From Bacillota bacterium (GTDB lineage: Bacteria > Bacillota > Clostridia > Lachnospirales > Lachnospiraceae), in NCBI GenBank assembly GCA_023423335.1, contig JAFAFU010000005.1:4706-68705 (forward strand): a stretch of 64,000 bases of DNA. The letters are read 5' to 3'. Of this stretch, positions 27,061 to 36,546 are shown piece by piece. The position numbers and the translations under genes were made by a program. The notes under the pieces are model-generated. The model searched no databases. It saw only the letters and a list, made by a program, of their open reading frames with translations, and had not been told where the DNA came from. Numbering within the stretch: position 1 is the stretch's first letter; the number at the start of each line of letters is the position of its first letter.

Positions 27061-27918
27061 TTATTTACTCCTTTTAGACATGTTTAAAAGCGACAGGCCA
27101 TAAAATACAGCCGCTGTAACCACCAGAATTATAATACTGAGCAAAGGCGAAACCTCAGTGCTGCCAAAGTAATAGGTGACTCCCATATATGCCTTAAAAT
27201 CCTCCAAATAGCTTGCCGGAATACCCGCGAATGCGGTATGCATGGCATCCGCCATTAAAACCTCACGGAGCAGGGAAGCGGCATGGGACACAGGAAATAG
27301 CTTTATAACAGTCTGTACCGATTCGGGCAGAGCACCTATGGGAAGATAAATACCCGTCAAAAAACCGATTAAGGTACCAATAATCGTGCTGGCGGTACCA
27401 AATGCGCTTTGACTTTTAAAAAAAGAGACAATAAAGCAGACGATCGAGGAGTTGGTCATAGTCGTGAAAATTACCAGCAGCAGAGCCTTGACGAGCGCAA
27501 GAGGCGTGAGCCACTCTCCGCCGCAGAACACAATATAAACCTCCGACACAATAATTGTTATGAAGGACATGATTATGCCGATTATAAATACACTGCCGAT
27601 ATATCCGACGGTGATACGGCTTCGTTTAATTGGAGCGGAATAGAAATCCTTGTTGATTTTTTTGATTTTGTCGTCAATCATAACGCCGAATGCCCCCATG
27701 GTCGTTGTCACTGAGGCGACGGCAAGAAGCCCCGCGACAAGCCAGGTATTCATCAAGAAATCCGCGTTCTTAATGTCCTTCATAGAGTCGGTGAGCCAGA
27801 CATCACCTAAAAATACGGCGTATAAGGCAATGATGATAAAAATGGCGAGCAGCGAAAATAACACTGCGCTTTTATCCCGAAAAAACAGCCTTAAATTACG
27901 TTTAATTAATACGCTCAC
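27061..27918 (-). CDS. ABC-2 type transporter permease
   Basis: This membrane protein of about 285 residues has six predicted helices, a cytosolic loop after helix 1-2 and a SLLREVLMADA segment typical of ABC-2 permeases that export drugs, peptides or lipids. GTG 27918 overlaps the upstream ATPase stop (GTGA), giving translational coupling. The open frame extends further upstream only through the ATPase gene. Its substrate is not known. Confidence 0.85.
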   Translation of the reverse strand: MSVLIKRNLRLFFRDKSAVLFSLLAIFIIIALYAVFLGDVWLTDSMKDIKNADFLMNTWLVAGLLAVASVTTTMGAFGVMIDDKIKKINKDFYSAPIKRSRITVGYIGSVFIIGIIMSFITIIVSEVYIVFCGGEWLTPLALVKALLLVIFTTMTNSSIVCFIVSFFKSQSAFGTASTIIGTLIGFLTGIYLPIGALPESVQTVIKLFPVSHAASLLREVLMADAMHTAFAGIPASYLEDFKAYMGVTYYFGSTEVSPLLSIIILVVTAAVFYGLSLLNMSKRSK

Positions 27919-28829
27919 TGCCTCAGCTCCTTCCCTGTAATGCCGATAAACGCGTCGTCCATCGTGCCCTGCAGCACCTGAAAGCTGCTGATGTACGCCT
28001 TGCATTTCTCCAAAATAGGCAAGGCCCGCATCGTGTCAGGAAGATTGAGGATAAACTCGCCTGCCGAAACGGTAAACTCAAGCTTTGAATCCGCCAGAAT
28101 TTGGTGCAGGGCGTTTTCGTCTGATACGGTTAACCTCAGGCTATCGCTTGCATAGCGCGCTTTTAACTCGGCGGGCGTTCCCTTTGCCGCGACTTCTCCG
28201 TGGTCAAGCACAATGACATAATCCGATTCAGCCGCTTCTTCCATGTAGTGTGTTGTCAGAAAAATCGTCATGCCAGTTTTATTTCGAAGCTGTTTGATCG
28301 CGCTCCAGATGCTTTTACGTGTCTGGGGATCAAGACCGGTTGTCGGTTCGTCAAGAAACAGGAGCTTTGGCGTGTTGATCAGCGCCCGGGCAATATCCGC
28401 CCGGCGCCGCTGCCCGCCCGAAAGCTTGCCGTAGGGTCGGTCGATGAATTCGCTCAGCTCGGCCGCCTGAACCGCTTGGTCAACAGCCCTCTTAATCGCG
28501 GCTTTGTCCGACATGTAAAATTCTGCTCTGGAGCTCAGATTCTCCCGAACGGTGAGCAGCGCGTCCAGCACGCTGTCCTGAAAAACGACGCCGATTTCCT
28601 GCCGTATGAACTGGCTGTCGCGGCAAAGATCAAGTCCGTCTATGGTGATCTCACCGCCGTCATAACGCATCAAGGTGCACAGTATGTCGATTGTGGTGGA
28701 TTTACCGGCGCCGTTAGGCCCGAGAAATGAAAACAGCTTCCCCCGTTCAACGTAAAAGCTGATATCCTTCACAGCCGGAAAATTTCCGTAGCTTTTGCGT
28801 AAATTTGATACCTCAATAATTTTATCCAC
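27915..28829 (-). CDS. ABC transporter ATP-binding protein
   Basis: The 304-residue ATPase has Walker A GPNGAGKST, signature LSGGQRRR and Walker B LLFLDEPT followed by the TTHYMEEA switch region. A roughly 80-residue C-terminal extension is typical of drug- or antibiotic-exporting subfamilies. It powers the permease encoded next to it. The DNA of this gene looks more GC-rich than its neighbours, which may reflect transfer. Confidence 0.93.
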   Translation of the reverse strand: MDKIIEVSNLRKSYGNFPAVKDISFYVERGKLFSFLGPNGAGKSTTIDILCTLMRYDGGEITIDGLDLCRDSQFIRQEIGVVFQDSVLDALLTVRENLSSRAEFYMSDKAAIKRAVDQAVQAAELSEFIDRPYGKLSGGQRRRADIARALINTPKLLFLDEPTTGLDPQTRKSIWSAIKQLRNKTGMTIFLTTHYMEEAAESDYVIVLDHGEVAAKGTPAELKARYASDSLRLTVSDENALHQILADSKLEFTVSAGEFILNLPDTMRALPILEKCKAYISSFQVLQGTMDDAFIGITGKELRQ

Positions 28830-28926
28830 TTTGGCTTACCCCCTTCTTCGACCATCACTTTAACAGAGCGTTCCGGCGGCGGCAATAGGTATAAAAGCAT
28901 GCTGCAAATACGGTGAGGTAAGCTGC

Positions 28927-28964
28927 CAAAAAAAGATGGTAAGCTGTAAACAGCCTGCCATCTT
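28927..28964 (-). terminator. Terminator between the DUF3021 and ABC genes
   Basis: AAGATGG (28933-28939) pairs with CCATCTT (28958-28964), enclosing GCTG/CAGC. Read on the minus strand it is followed by seven T. It would separate the LytTR-DUF3021 transcript from the ABC genes or act as a partial attenuator. Confidence 0.8.
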
Positions 28965-28978
28965 AATCAGGGCATATT

Positions 28979-29413
28979 CTATTTCGGACGGTAGCGCTCC
29001 TTCAGGCGGTGGTTCAGCTTATCCGCCAGTTTATTGTAATAATAGACGGTGGCCGCAAAAACAATGACGTATACGGTCAGAACCAGCAGAAGAAAGACCA
29101 GGACCTGTTTCGTGCTGCTTATGCTGATCCAATCCCAGAGATAGGCAAAATACAGCACCACGGCCAATAGAAGCGGCAGATGGACAGATTTGCGGATATA
29201 CATTTGTTTTTTGCTGAGCTCCTTGCGGGAATAGAAAATGAGATATAGCAGATCGCTGATAAAAGCCAGCAGCAGTATTCCGCCAATGTCGCGCAAGGTG
29301 AAGCCGGCATCAGGATAAAATATCAGGCAAAATATATACATGGAAATGACAATTCCGGTTACTATCATAAAAAAGGAACGAAACATGGTTTTAAACAGCT
29401 CTTCCGCATTCAT
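28979..29413 (-). CDS. DUF3021 family membrane protein
   Basis: The 144-residue protein has four predicted membrane helices and a basic C-terminus. DUF3021 proteins are regularly encoded next to LytTR-type regulators, where they probably act as membrane partners that modulate the regulator. Here the LytTR gene is 11 nt upstream. No enzyme motif is visible. Confidence 0.8.
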   Translation of the reverse strand: MNAEELFKTMFRSFFMIVTGIVISMYIFCLIFYPDAGFTLRDIGGILLLAFISDLLYLIFYSRKELSKKQMYIRKSVHLPLLLAVVLYFAYLWDWISISSTKQVLVFLLLVLTVYVIVFAATVYYYNKLADKLNHRLKERYRPK

Positions 29414-29424
29414 GCCGGCACCTC

Positions 29425-29859
29425 CTATATCCCGAGCATTTTCTTAAGGTCTCTCACATACTGCCGTGAAATAATCACTCTTTCATTATTGCCCAGCGTC
29501 GCCTCAAAGCGTCCGTTCAGCGCCGGACTCAGCGACCTGATTTTGCATAGATTCAGTAAGACGGATTTCGATACCCGCAGAAAATCACTATTTGATAGGC
29601 AGCTTTCCAATTCATAGAGCTTCTGCCTGGATTCCAGCACCTTATCCGCGCAGTAAAGAAAGGTCTTATTGTCCACAACCTCAATGTAATAGATGTCCTT
29701 CGGCTGAATACGGTGGATTTCATTTCCGTCGTAGGCGATAAGGGCACCCTGGGATTTCAGCATCGCCAGCACGTGAAGCAGCTCGTCAGGCATCTCCCGG
29801 CATTTGATGATGATTTGATCCTCTTCTCCATCCTGCAATTCCTCAATGACAATTTTCAA
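29425..29859 (-). CDS. LytTR family DNA-binding regulator
   Basis: The 144-residue protein ends in a LytTR domain (from about residue 50: HRIQPKDIYYIEVVDNKTFLYC, then FLRVSKSVLLNL and VIISRQYVRDLKK). No receiver domain is present. Such stand-alone LytTR proteins paired with DUF3021 usually control an adjacent ABC exporter, which fits the downstream genes. The start is close to the 3' end of hisS. Confidence 0.88.
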   Translation of the reverse strand: MKIVIEELQDGEEDQIIIKCREMPDELLHVLAMLKSQGALIAYDGNEIHRIQPKDIYYIEVVDNKTFLYCADKVLESRQKLYELESCLSNSDFLRVSKSVLLNLCKIRSLSPALNGRFEATLGNNERVIISRQYVRDLKKMLGI

Positions 29860-29902
29860 GTTAATTCACCTGCCCGCCGATTTAAGTGAATCTTACTATT
29901 TG

Positions 29903-31147
29903 TTATCTGAATACCTCTGTTATTTGATTCAGGGCTGTTTCTGTCAATTCCCCGGTCATCATATTTTTGATGACGGCCTTATTCCCGGCGAGCTCGTCTG
30001 CGCCTATGATAACGGTATACTTAGCTCCCAGCTTATTGGCATATTTCATCTGGGCTTTTACACTGCGGTCCATATAATCGGTCTCTACGATGACACCCTC
30101 CCTGCGCAGCCTGTGAACCAGCTGATAAGCGGCCGCCTTCGCTTCCCTGCCAAGGATTCCGATGTACAGATCCACTGCCGGTTCCGGTGCAAGCTCCACT
30201 CCTTCTGCTGCCAGCTCATTGATGATGCGCTCTATGCCTATGCCAAAACCTACGGCAGGAATATCCTGCTTCTCATCTATCTCATGAACCAGATTGTCAT
30301 ACCGGCCTCCGCCGCAGATCGTAAAACCGTTCGCATCAATAAATTCGAATACTGTCTTTGTATAATAATCCAGCCCTCGGACAATCTCAGTGTCAACTTC
30401 ATAGGCAATCCCCAGGTCCTTTAAGAGACTTTGCAGTTCTTCAAAATGAACCTTACACTCATCATCAAGATGCTCCACTGTTCTGGGTGCATCCTTTACG
30501 ATCTGTTTGCAGGAGGGAACCTTACAATCTATGACACGCAGGGGATTCTTTAACATCCTCTCCCTGCAGGTCGCACAGAGCTGCCCTTTGTGCTGCTCCA
30601 GATAGGCCAGCAGAGCTTCGTTATAGGCTTTTCTGCAATTGCCGCAGCCGATGCTGTTGATATGAAGCTTGACCCCCTTGATCCCCAGCTCAGAGAATAA
30701 TTCGTTTAACAGGGTAATCAGCTCTATCTCAGCTAAAGGACTGGAGGAGCCGAAGAATTCCACTCCGAACTGATGATGCTGGCGGTACCTTCCGTTCTGG
30801 GGATTTTCATAACGGAAAACCTGGGATACATAGAACAGCTTGGTCGGCTGGCTCTCCGCATAAAGGCTGTTCTCCAGATATGCCCGTACCGCCCCTGCCG
30901 TACCCTCAGGCTTTAAGGTAATGCTGCGGCCTCCCTTATCATCGAAGGTATACATCTCCTTCTGCACCACATCCGTTGTCTCACCCACGCCTCTCTGAAA
31001 AAGAATGGTATGTTCAAACACCGGGGTGATAACCTCCTTAATGTTATAAGCCTTGCAGAGCTTTCTCGCAATCCCCTCAATAATGGTCCGCTTATGCATA
31101 TGGGAGCCATACCAGTCCTGCGTTCCTTTTGGTCTTTGTGTTATCAT
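29903..31147 (-). CDS. hisS: Histidyl-tRNA synthetase
   Basis: The 414-residue class II synthetase charges tRNA-His. Visible motifs are RPKGTQDWYG at the N-terminus, motif 2 FRYENPQNGRYRQHHQFG, the histidine-specific GRYDNL and motif 3 GFGIGIERI, plus a C-terminal anticodon domain. ATG 31147 has GGAGG 5 nt upstream. The site is directly preceded by a 7-bp hairpin that recurs upstream of apt and the M50 gene. A small upstream reading frame overlaps the start. Confidence 0.96.
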   Translation of the reverse strand: MITQRPKGTQDWYGSHMHKRTIIEGIARKLCKAYNIKEVITPVFEHTILFQRGVGETTDVVQKEMYTFDDKGGRSITLKPEGTAGAVRAYLENSLYAESQPTKLFYVSQVFRYENPQNGRYRQHHQFGVEFFGSSSPLAEIELITLLNELFSELGIKGVKLHINSIGCGNCRKAYNEALLAYLEQHKGQLCATCRERMLKNPLRVIDCKVPSCKQIVKDAPRTVEHLDDECKVHFEELQSLLKDLGIAYEVDTEIVRGLDYYTKTVFEFIDANGFTICGGGRYDNLVHEIDEKQDIPAVGFGIGIERIINELAAEGVELAPEPAVDLYIGILGREAKAAAYQLVHRLRREGVIVETDYMDRSVKAQMKYANKLGAKYTVIIGADELAGNKAVIKNMMTGELTETALNQITEVFR

Positions 31148-31241
31148 CTTTACCTCCATTATGGCGCTTTGCGCCATCACAAAATCTGATGAAAGAAGCC
31201 GCTTTGCAGGTTCTTTCCGCGTGAAAATGATTTTCTTTCAC
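31092..31241 (-). CDS. Possible 49-residue upstream reading frame of hisS
   Basis: A GTG start at 31241 has GGAGG 5 nt upstream (31247-31251), which itself follows a 7-bp hairpin. The frame runs 49 codons and overlaps the first 56 nt of hisS in another frame. The peptide is basic and has no recognisable family. It may be a leader that couples to hisS translation, or an accident of the repeated cassette. Confidence 0.3.
   Translation of the reverse strand: MKENHFHAERTCKAASFIRFCDGAKRHNGGKDDNTKTKRNAGLVWLPYA
31153..31177 (-). repeat. Hairpin-Shine-Dalgarno cassette, hisS copy
   Basis: The stem ATGGCGC (31161-31167) and GCGCCAT (31171-31177) has a 3-nt loop. On the minus strand it is followed directly by AATGGAGGTAAAG and the hisS ATG. 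About 40 bp here match the copy before the M50 gene with two differences. Confidence 0.75.
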
Positions 31242-31246
31242 TCTTA

Positions 31247-31284
31247 CCTCCATTATGGAATGCGATGCTTTCACTGCCGCATTC
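31247..31284 (-). repeat. Related hairpin-Shine-Dalgarno cassette before the upstream frame
   Basis: The arms GAATGCG and CGCATTC (31258-31264 and 31278-31284) with a 13-nt loop are followed by the same CATAATGGAGGTAA string seen in the hisS copy. A GTG start follows at 31241. Confidence 0.6.
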
Positions 31285-31306
31285 TTTGATATTCTTATAC
31301 AGTCCT

Positions 31307-32827
31307 TTATAACAACGGTCCGTTCTCTCTCAAGAACTTCTGCTTCTTTCCTATCATCTCATCTGTTCTACTGATGTAGTCTGTAATGCTCTTCACATTG
31401 TCAACCCGTTCAATCCGGCTTTCCTCATGAAATACAAACTTGGACATTGCCCCGGCTCCCAGGGCCAGAATAGTTTGCTGTTCCTCCATAATCAAAATAT
31501 TATATAAGCCCTCTTTCCCATATCTTGAATAACCGACATTCTCAAGATTATCTGCCATATTCTTCTGTCGGTAGAGATAATACGGGAGATAATGATTATC
31601 TTCGGCAAATCGGACTGTTTTTTCCAGCATGGAACAAACATCCTCTGCCTGAAGAGCGGCATAGCTCTCCTTTTCTATGTTCAGCCTGGCTGCCCTTTTT
31701 AATGCAAGGGTATGCACCGTCAGTCCGTCCGGCGACAGTTCTTTGATTTGCTTCAGAGTGTCCTCCACATCAGCCGGATTTTCTCCGGGAAGCCCGATGA
31801 TTAAATCCATGTTGATATTCTCATGACCGGTCTCCCTGGCCAGGAGGAAGGCTTCTTTAATCTGCTCTACCGAATGCTTCCGGCCAATCAAATCCAAGGT
31901 TCTCTGCTGCATGCTCTGAGGATTGATCGAGATTCGGTCCACACCCCGCTTCTTCAACACCTCCAGCTTCTCCCCGGTTATACTGTCCGGTCTTCCGGCT
32001 TCAACACAAAATTCCTTCACATGGGTAAAATCAAATCTTTCCCTGACAAATCCCAGGAGCTTATTCAGCTGAAAAGCCGACAGGGTCGTAGGGGTTCCGC
32101 CGCCGAAATAAACACTGGTAAGCTTCTTATCCGGAAAGCAGCCGGAAGCGAAGAGAATTTCCTTCTCCAATGCCTCCAGATAGGCTTCCCCGTAACTTGC
32201 GAACCGTTCCATCGGATAAGAGGGAAAGGAGCAGTAGAGACAGGTACTGGGGCAAAAGGGTATCCCGATATAGAGGCTGTAACCGTTACGATAATCCATC
32301 GCCGTCAAAAGCTCCCTTTCCCGGCCGGCTATGGTGATACTCATCCGGGTTTTGTCCCGGGAGCACAGATATTCCTTTGACATCCTTTCATAGATGAAGT
32401 CTTCCTCCAGCCCCTGAGTCAGCATATCATAGACCAGTTTGGTGGGCCTTATCCCGGTCAGAATTCCCCAGGGGAACTGCTTTCCTGTCAGATCGGAAAA
32501 CAACCGGTACAATGTCCTCTTCATGCCGTTCTTATAACCGCTTTTATGGAGGGTAAAAGGCGGCAGGGCCGCCGACTCTGAAATCAACTCTCCATGTCTC
32601 TTTTTTATCTCAACCGTTATCCCGTCTTCTCTAAACCCTATCCTGATCTGCCCCGGTATCTGCTGTCTCTCCTCCGCCGGCTGACCCGTTTCCTCCAGTT
32701 GGCCCGTATTCTCCGGCCGGTCCTCCTCCCGGGTACATATCTTGACGGTCTCCCGGGGATAGAAAGCCTTTACCAGAGGATATACATCATTTTCAAATTT
32801 TCTGTCCGATAGGATGACCTGCAGCAT
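31307..32827 (-). CDS. hemZ: Coproporphyrinogen dehydrogenase HemZ (radical SAM)
   Basis: The 506-residue HemN-like enzyme carries the radical SAM motif CPSTCLYCSF and the FGGGTPT segment. HemZ proteins are proposed to act in oxygen-independent conversion of coproporphyrinogen III, although some HemN-like enzymes have other roles. An N-terminal roughly 150-residue extension is typical for HemZ, and its Gln/Glu-rich part (around 40-60) looks variable. GAGGAG lies 12 nt before the ATG, a long spacing. It sits in the relA-hisS gene block common in Clostridia. Confidence 0.88.
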   Translation of the reverse strand: MLQVILSDRKFENDVYPLVKAFYPRETVKICTREEDRPENTGQLEETGQPAEERQQIPGQIRIGFREDGITVEIKKRHGELISESAALPPFTLHKSGYKNGMKRTLYRLFSDLTGKQFPWGILTGIRPTKLVYDMLTQGLEEDFIYERMSKEYLCSRDKTRMSITIAGRERELLTAMDYRNGYSLYIGIPFCPSTCLYCSFPSYPMERFASYGEAYLEALEKEILFASGCFPDKKLTSVYFGGGTPTTLSAFQLNKLLGFVRERFDFTHVKEFCVEAGRPDSITGEKLEVLKKRGVDRISINPQSMQQRTLDLIGRKHSVEQIKEAFLLARETGHENINMDLIIGLPGENPADVEDTLKQIKELSPDGLTVHTLALKRAARLNIEKESYAALQAEDVCSMLEKTVRFAEDNHYLPYYLYRQKNMADNLENVGYSRYGKEGLYNILIMEEQQTILALGAGAMSKFVFHEESRIERVDNVKSITDYISRTDEMIGKKQKFLRENGPLL

Positions 32828-32870
32828 AACAATTACCTACTCCTCTTTGGTTCCGAATATACCGGATTAT

Positions 32871-33518
32871 TTATTCATACGGATTGAGGGACAGATAGAT
32901 ATTATTCTCTCTTTCATGCCCGATCGTGGTAGGAATCCCATGACCGGGATAAACCTTAACCATATCCTCCAGAAACATCAGCTTGTCCACAATGGATTTC
33001 ACCAGCTGCTTATGATTGCCCGTAGGCAGATCGGATCTTCCGATATCCTCATAGAATAAGGTGTCCCCGCTGAACAACAGCCCATGGCCGATAAAATAAT
33101 AGCATACCCCGCCGGCAGTATGGCCCGGCGTATGAATTACCTTAATTGTAAATCCGGCCAGCTTGATGCTTTCCTCGTCCTTTAGAAGGATATCCGGAAC
33201 AAGGCTGCAGTCTTCCCGTATGAAATCAGAGGCGTTCATCTGGGCATCTCCAAGAAGCTTTGCTTCCGCTTCATGGGCATGGATGGGTGCTCCCGTAGCT
33301 TCCTTTAAAGCTGCGGCAGCCAAAATATGGTCAAAATGACCATGCGTGAGAAGGATCCCCTTGCACACAAGGTCATTTGCTTTCAGATATTGTTCGATCT
33401 TCTCCGCCTGATCCGCAGGATCAAAAACAATTGCTTCCTTTAACTGCGAATCGCTGATAATATAGGTATTTGTCTGCACCATTCCCAGTACAATCGTTTC
33501 CAGCTTGAATTCGTTCAT
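32871..33518 (-). CDS. MBL-fold metallohydrolase (glyoxalase II-like)
   Basis: The 215-residue metallo-beta-lactamase-fold protein has the zinc motif THGHFDH, a downstream HTPGHTAGG and FSGDTLF, and a final PGHGIPT. This resembles small hydroxyacylglutathione-hydrolase-like enzymes that cleave thioesters. The natural substrate is unknown. ATG 33518 has AAGGG 4 nt upstream; the frame is open upstream without a better site. It lies between relA and hemZ. Confidence 0.88.
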   Translation of the reverse strand: MNEFKLETIVLGMVQTNTYIISDSQLKEAIVFDPADQAEKIEQYLKANDLVCKGILLTHGHFDHILAAAALKEATGAPIHAHEAEAKLLGDAQMNASDFIREDCSLVPDILLKDEESIKLAGFTIKVIHTPGHTAGGVCYYFIGHGLLFSGDTLFYEDIGRSDLPTGNHKQLVKSIVDKLMFLEDMVKVYPGHGIPTTIGHERENNIYLSLNPYE

Positions 33519-33633
33519 TATTCCCTTCTTTCCACCCCTGTACTGTCCGTGTCTGTTCTGTACCGGCACGGCAATACCGCCCCTCAGGCTGGCGGGGTAT
33601 CTGATACCAGCGTACTGTCAATGGTACAGTACA

Positions 33634-35931
33634 CTAACCTATGGTACGTTCAATATCCAGGATGCTTTCCACATTACGGATTTTGGATATAATTTCGTTC
33701 AGCTGTTCCTTACCGTTGATTTCAAAGCCGATGCTGATGGTTGCCGTTCCCTGTTTGCTGGTCCTGACATTCATGGAGGTTACATCAATTTTATTCTCTG
33801 TCAGAACTCTTGATATATCCACCAGTACTCCGGTACGGTTATTGGCATAAATCTTAACCTCTGCCGGATATACCCCGCCGGCTTCCTTACCGTCCGCCAC
33901 ATTCCATTCCGCATCAATCAGCCTTGCCCGGTCCTCCTCAGGCAGATTAATCACATTGATGCAGTCGGTCCGATGGATGGATACCCCTCTTCCCCGGGTA
34001 ACAAAGCCTACGATTTCATCCCCTGGTACTGGACTGCAGCAGCGGGAAAAACGAACTGCCAGATCATGAATTCCCTTTACAACAATACCGCTCTTGGACT
34101 TTTTAGGGGTTGTCTTAATATCCCGCACATCTGAAATCTGCTCCAGAATATTATCATCCGTGATATCCTTCTTGTGTTTCTTCTTATATTCCTCCTGGAG
34201 CCTGTTTACGACCTGGCCTTCCTTCAACCCGCCGTGGCCGATCGCAGCAAGCACCGCATCCCATTCCTTAAAACCGTATTTTCTCATTACTATGTTAACG
34301 AACTCCGGTTTCAGTAAATCACTGAGGACGATATTCTTAGTCTTGCAATAGCCGGCAACCAGTTCCTTACCCCTGGTAATATTGTCCTCCTTTAATTCGG
34401 TTTTAAACCATTGGTTTATCTTATTCTTTGCCTGGGTACTCTTGACAATGGACAGCCAGTCACGGCTCGGTCCCTTCGAGTTCTGGGAAGTCATGATCTC
34501 GATACGGTCACCGTTCTGGATTACATAATCAATGGGAACCAGCTTACCGTTTACCCGGGCACCCACCATCTTATTGCCGACGGCACTATGGATACTGTAC
34601 GCAAAGTCAATCGGGTTGGAGCCGGTCGGCAGGGTTTTCACATCCCCGGTGGGAGTGAAGGCGTACACACTTTCAGAGAACAGGTCAAAGTCATTTTTTA
34701 ACAGGCTTAAAAATTCCTTATTGTCAGAAAGATCCCTCTGCCATTCCAATACCTGTCTGAGCCAGGTCAGCTTCTCCTCTTCCGCATTGGCGGATCCGCC
34801 CTTGCCGTCCTGCCCCTCCTTGTACTTCCAATGGGCGGCGATACCATATTCCGCCGTCCTGTGCATATCATAGGTCCTGATCTGAATCTCAAAGGGTTGT
34901 CCCTTGGGCCCGATCAAGGTGGTATGAAGGGATTGGTACATGTTCGGCTTGGGCATGGCGATATAATCCTTGAAGCGTCCCGGAATCGGCTTATACATCT
35001 CATGGATTACCCCCAGGGCCGCATAGCAGTCCTTCAGGGAATCTACGACAATCCGCACCGCAAACAGATCATAAATCTGTTCCAGGGTCTTGTTCTGATT
35101 CACCATCTTTTTATAAATACTGAAAAAATGCTTAATTCTTCCGTCAATCTTGGCTGGAATTCCCGAGGAATCAATATGGGACTTTACATCGGCAACAATA
35201 CTGTCAATATAGGCCTGACGTTCGCTTTTCTTTGTGGCGATCTTATCCGCAAGTTCTTTATATACATCCGGTTCCAGATATTTTAAGGAAAGATCATCAA
35301 GTTCAATCTTAATCTTGGAGATACCGAGTCTCTGTGCAATCGGGGCATAGATATCCATGGTTTCTCTGGCGGTTTCTTTCTGCTTTTCCGGTTCCTTATA
35401 TTTTAAGGTCCGCATATTATGAAGACGATCCGCCAGCTTAATCAGGATGACGCGGATATCCTTTGCCATCGCCAGAAACATCTTCCTTAGGTTCTCTGCC
35501 TGGATCTCAACCTTATCCTTCGAATAATTCAGCTGGGTCAGCTTGGTTACGCCATCTACCAGAAGGGCAATCTCCTCCGAAAACATCTGGGCTACCTGTT
35601 CTATTGTAAAATCGGTATCTTCAACGACATCGTGGAGTATACCGGCCACGATACTTTCCTTATCCAGCTCCAGCTCTGCCAGGATGTTGGCAACACAGAG
35701 CGGATGGATAATATAAGGCTCCCCGGATTTACGGAACTGGTTCTTATGGGCGTCATCCGCCAGGTGGTAGGCTTTCTCAATCATGGAGATATCTGCGGAC
35801 GGATGATAGCTGCGGACCTTATTAATCAGCTGCTGATACAGTACCTCGGGCGTAGTAAAATCGGCAGGCATCGTAATGTCTGTCGGATTACTTCCGATAT
35901 CCTTTCCTATAATTTCTTCCACTCGTTCCAT
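33634..35931 (-). CDS. relA: Bifunctional (p)ppGpp synthetase/hydrolase
   Basis: The 765-residue Rel/SpoT protein makes and degrades the stringent-response alarmone. It has an HD hydrolase domain (GILHDVVEDTDFT), a synthetase domain (YIAMPKPNMYQSLHT), a TGS domain (VYAFTPTGDVKTLP), a zinc-finger-like region (FSRCCSPVPGD) and a C-terminal ACT domain. Both catalytic halves look intact. AGGAGG precedes the ATG. It follows apt, the usual order in Firmicutes. Downstream of its stop a GTACTGT/ACAGTAC hairpin (33612-33632) lies before the MBL gene. Confidence 0.96.
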   Translation of the reverse strand: MERVEEIIGKDIGSNPTDITMPADFTTPEVLYQQLINKVRSYHPSADISMIEKAYHLADDAHKNQFRKSGEPYIIHPLCVANILAELELDKESIVAGILHDVVEDTDFTIEQVAQMFSEEIALLVDGVTKLTQLNYSKDKVEIQAENLRKMFLAMAKDIRVILIKLADRLHNMRTLKYKEPEKQKETARETMDIYAPIAQRLGISKIKIELDDLSLKYLEPDVYKELADKIATKKSERQAYIDSIVADVKSHIDSSGIPAKIDGRIKHFFSIYKKMVNQNKTLEQIYDLFAVRIVVDSLKDCYAALGVIHEMYKPIPGRFKDYIAMPKPNMYQSLHTTLIGPKGQPFEIQIRTYDMHRTAEYGIAAHWKYKEGQDGKGGSANAEEEKLTWLRQVLEWQRDLSDNKEFLSLLKNDFDLFSESVYAFTPTGDVKTLPTGSNPIDFAYSIHSAVGNKMVGARVNGKLVPIDYVIQNGDRIEIMTSQNSKGPSRDWLSIVKSTQAKNKINQWFKTELKEDNITRGKELVAGYCKTKNIVLSDLLKPEFVNIVMRKYGFKEWDAVLAAIGHGGLKEGQVVNRLQEEYKKKHKKDITDDNILEQISDVRDIKTTPKKSKSGIVVKGIHDLAVRFSRCCSPVPGDEIVGFVTRGRGVSIHRTDCINVINLPEEDRARLIDAEWNVADGKEAGGVYPAEVKIYANNRTGVLVDISRVLTENKIDVTSMNVRTSKQGTATISIGFEINGKEQLNEIISKIRNVESILDIERTIG

Positions 35932-36016
35932 GATCCCACCTCCTGTCTTCCTTATCTGCCTGGCTGCCGTAATCGGGCCTTTCCCCTGTTATGCACTCAT
36001 ATATCCGGCCTCCGTA

Positions 36017-36541
36017 TTATTTCCCTTCATATTGGATGACCGCCTCCACATCATAGCCGGCCAGCTTTGCCCGGCCTTCCAGTCCTTTCAGCTCCATGAG
36101 GAAGATGATCTTCACCACTTCACCGCCCAGCATCTCAATCAGCTTTGTTATCGCTTCGATGGTCCCGCCGGTGGCAATCAGATCATCCACAATAACAACT
36201 CTCTGTCCCGGACGGATCGCATCCTGATGCATCTCAATGGTTGCCTTGCCATATTCCAGGTCATAATCCATGGAGATCGTTTCACGGGGCAGCTTACCCT
36301 TTTTCCTGATCGGTATAAACGCTTTGTTCAGATTATATGCAATCGGCACTCCAAAGATAAAACCTCTGGATTCAGGGCCGACAATAACATCAAAGTCAAC
36401 ATCCTTAAGGAATGCCTGCATCTGGTCAATCGCAAGCTTCAGTCCATCCTTATCCTGTAAAACACTGGTCACATCCCGGAAGATAATACCGGGCTCCGGG
36501 AAATCCGGTATGCTTCTTACATATTCTTCTACTTTTTTCAT
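36017..36541 (-). CDS. apt: Adenine phosphoribosyltransferase
   Basis: The 174-residue enzyme salvages adenine to AMP using PRPP. The PRPP-binding motif VVIVDDLIATGGT is clear, and the N-terminal IPDFPEPGIIFRDVT is typical. ATG 36541 has GGAGG 5 nt upstream; an ATG 12 nt further up overlaps that site. The start is preceded by the second copy of the hairpin-Shine-Dalgarno cassette. Confidence 0.96.
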   Translation of the reverse strand: MKKVEEYVRSIPDFPEPGIIFRDVTSVLQDKDGLKLAIDQMQAFLKDVDFDVIVGPESRGFIFGVPIAYNLNKAFIPIRKKGKLPRETISMDYDLEYGKATIEMHQDAIRPGQRVVIVDDLIATGGTIEAITKLIEMLGGEVVKIIFLMELKGLEGRAKLAGYDVEAVIQYEGK

Positions 36542-36546
36542 AGTTA

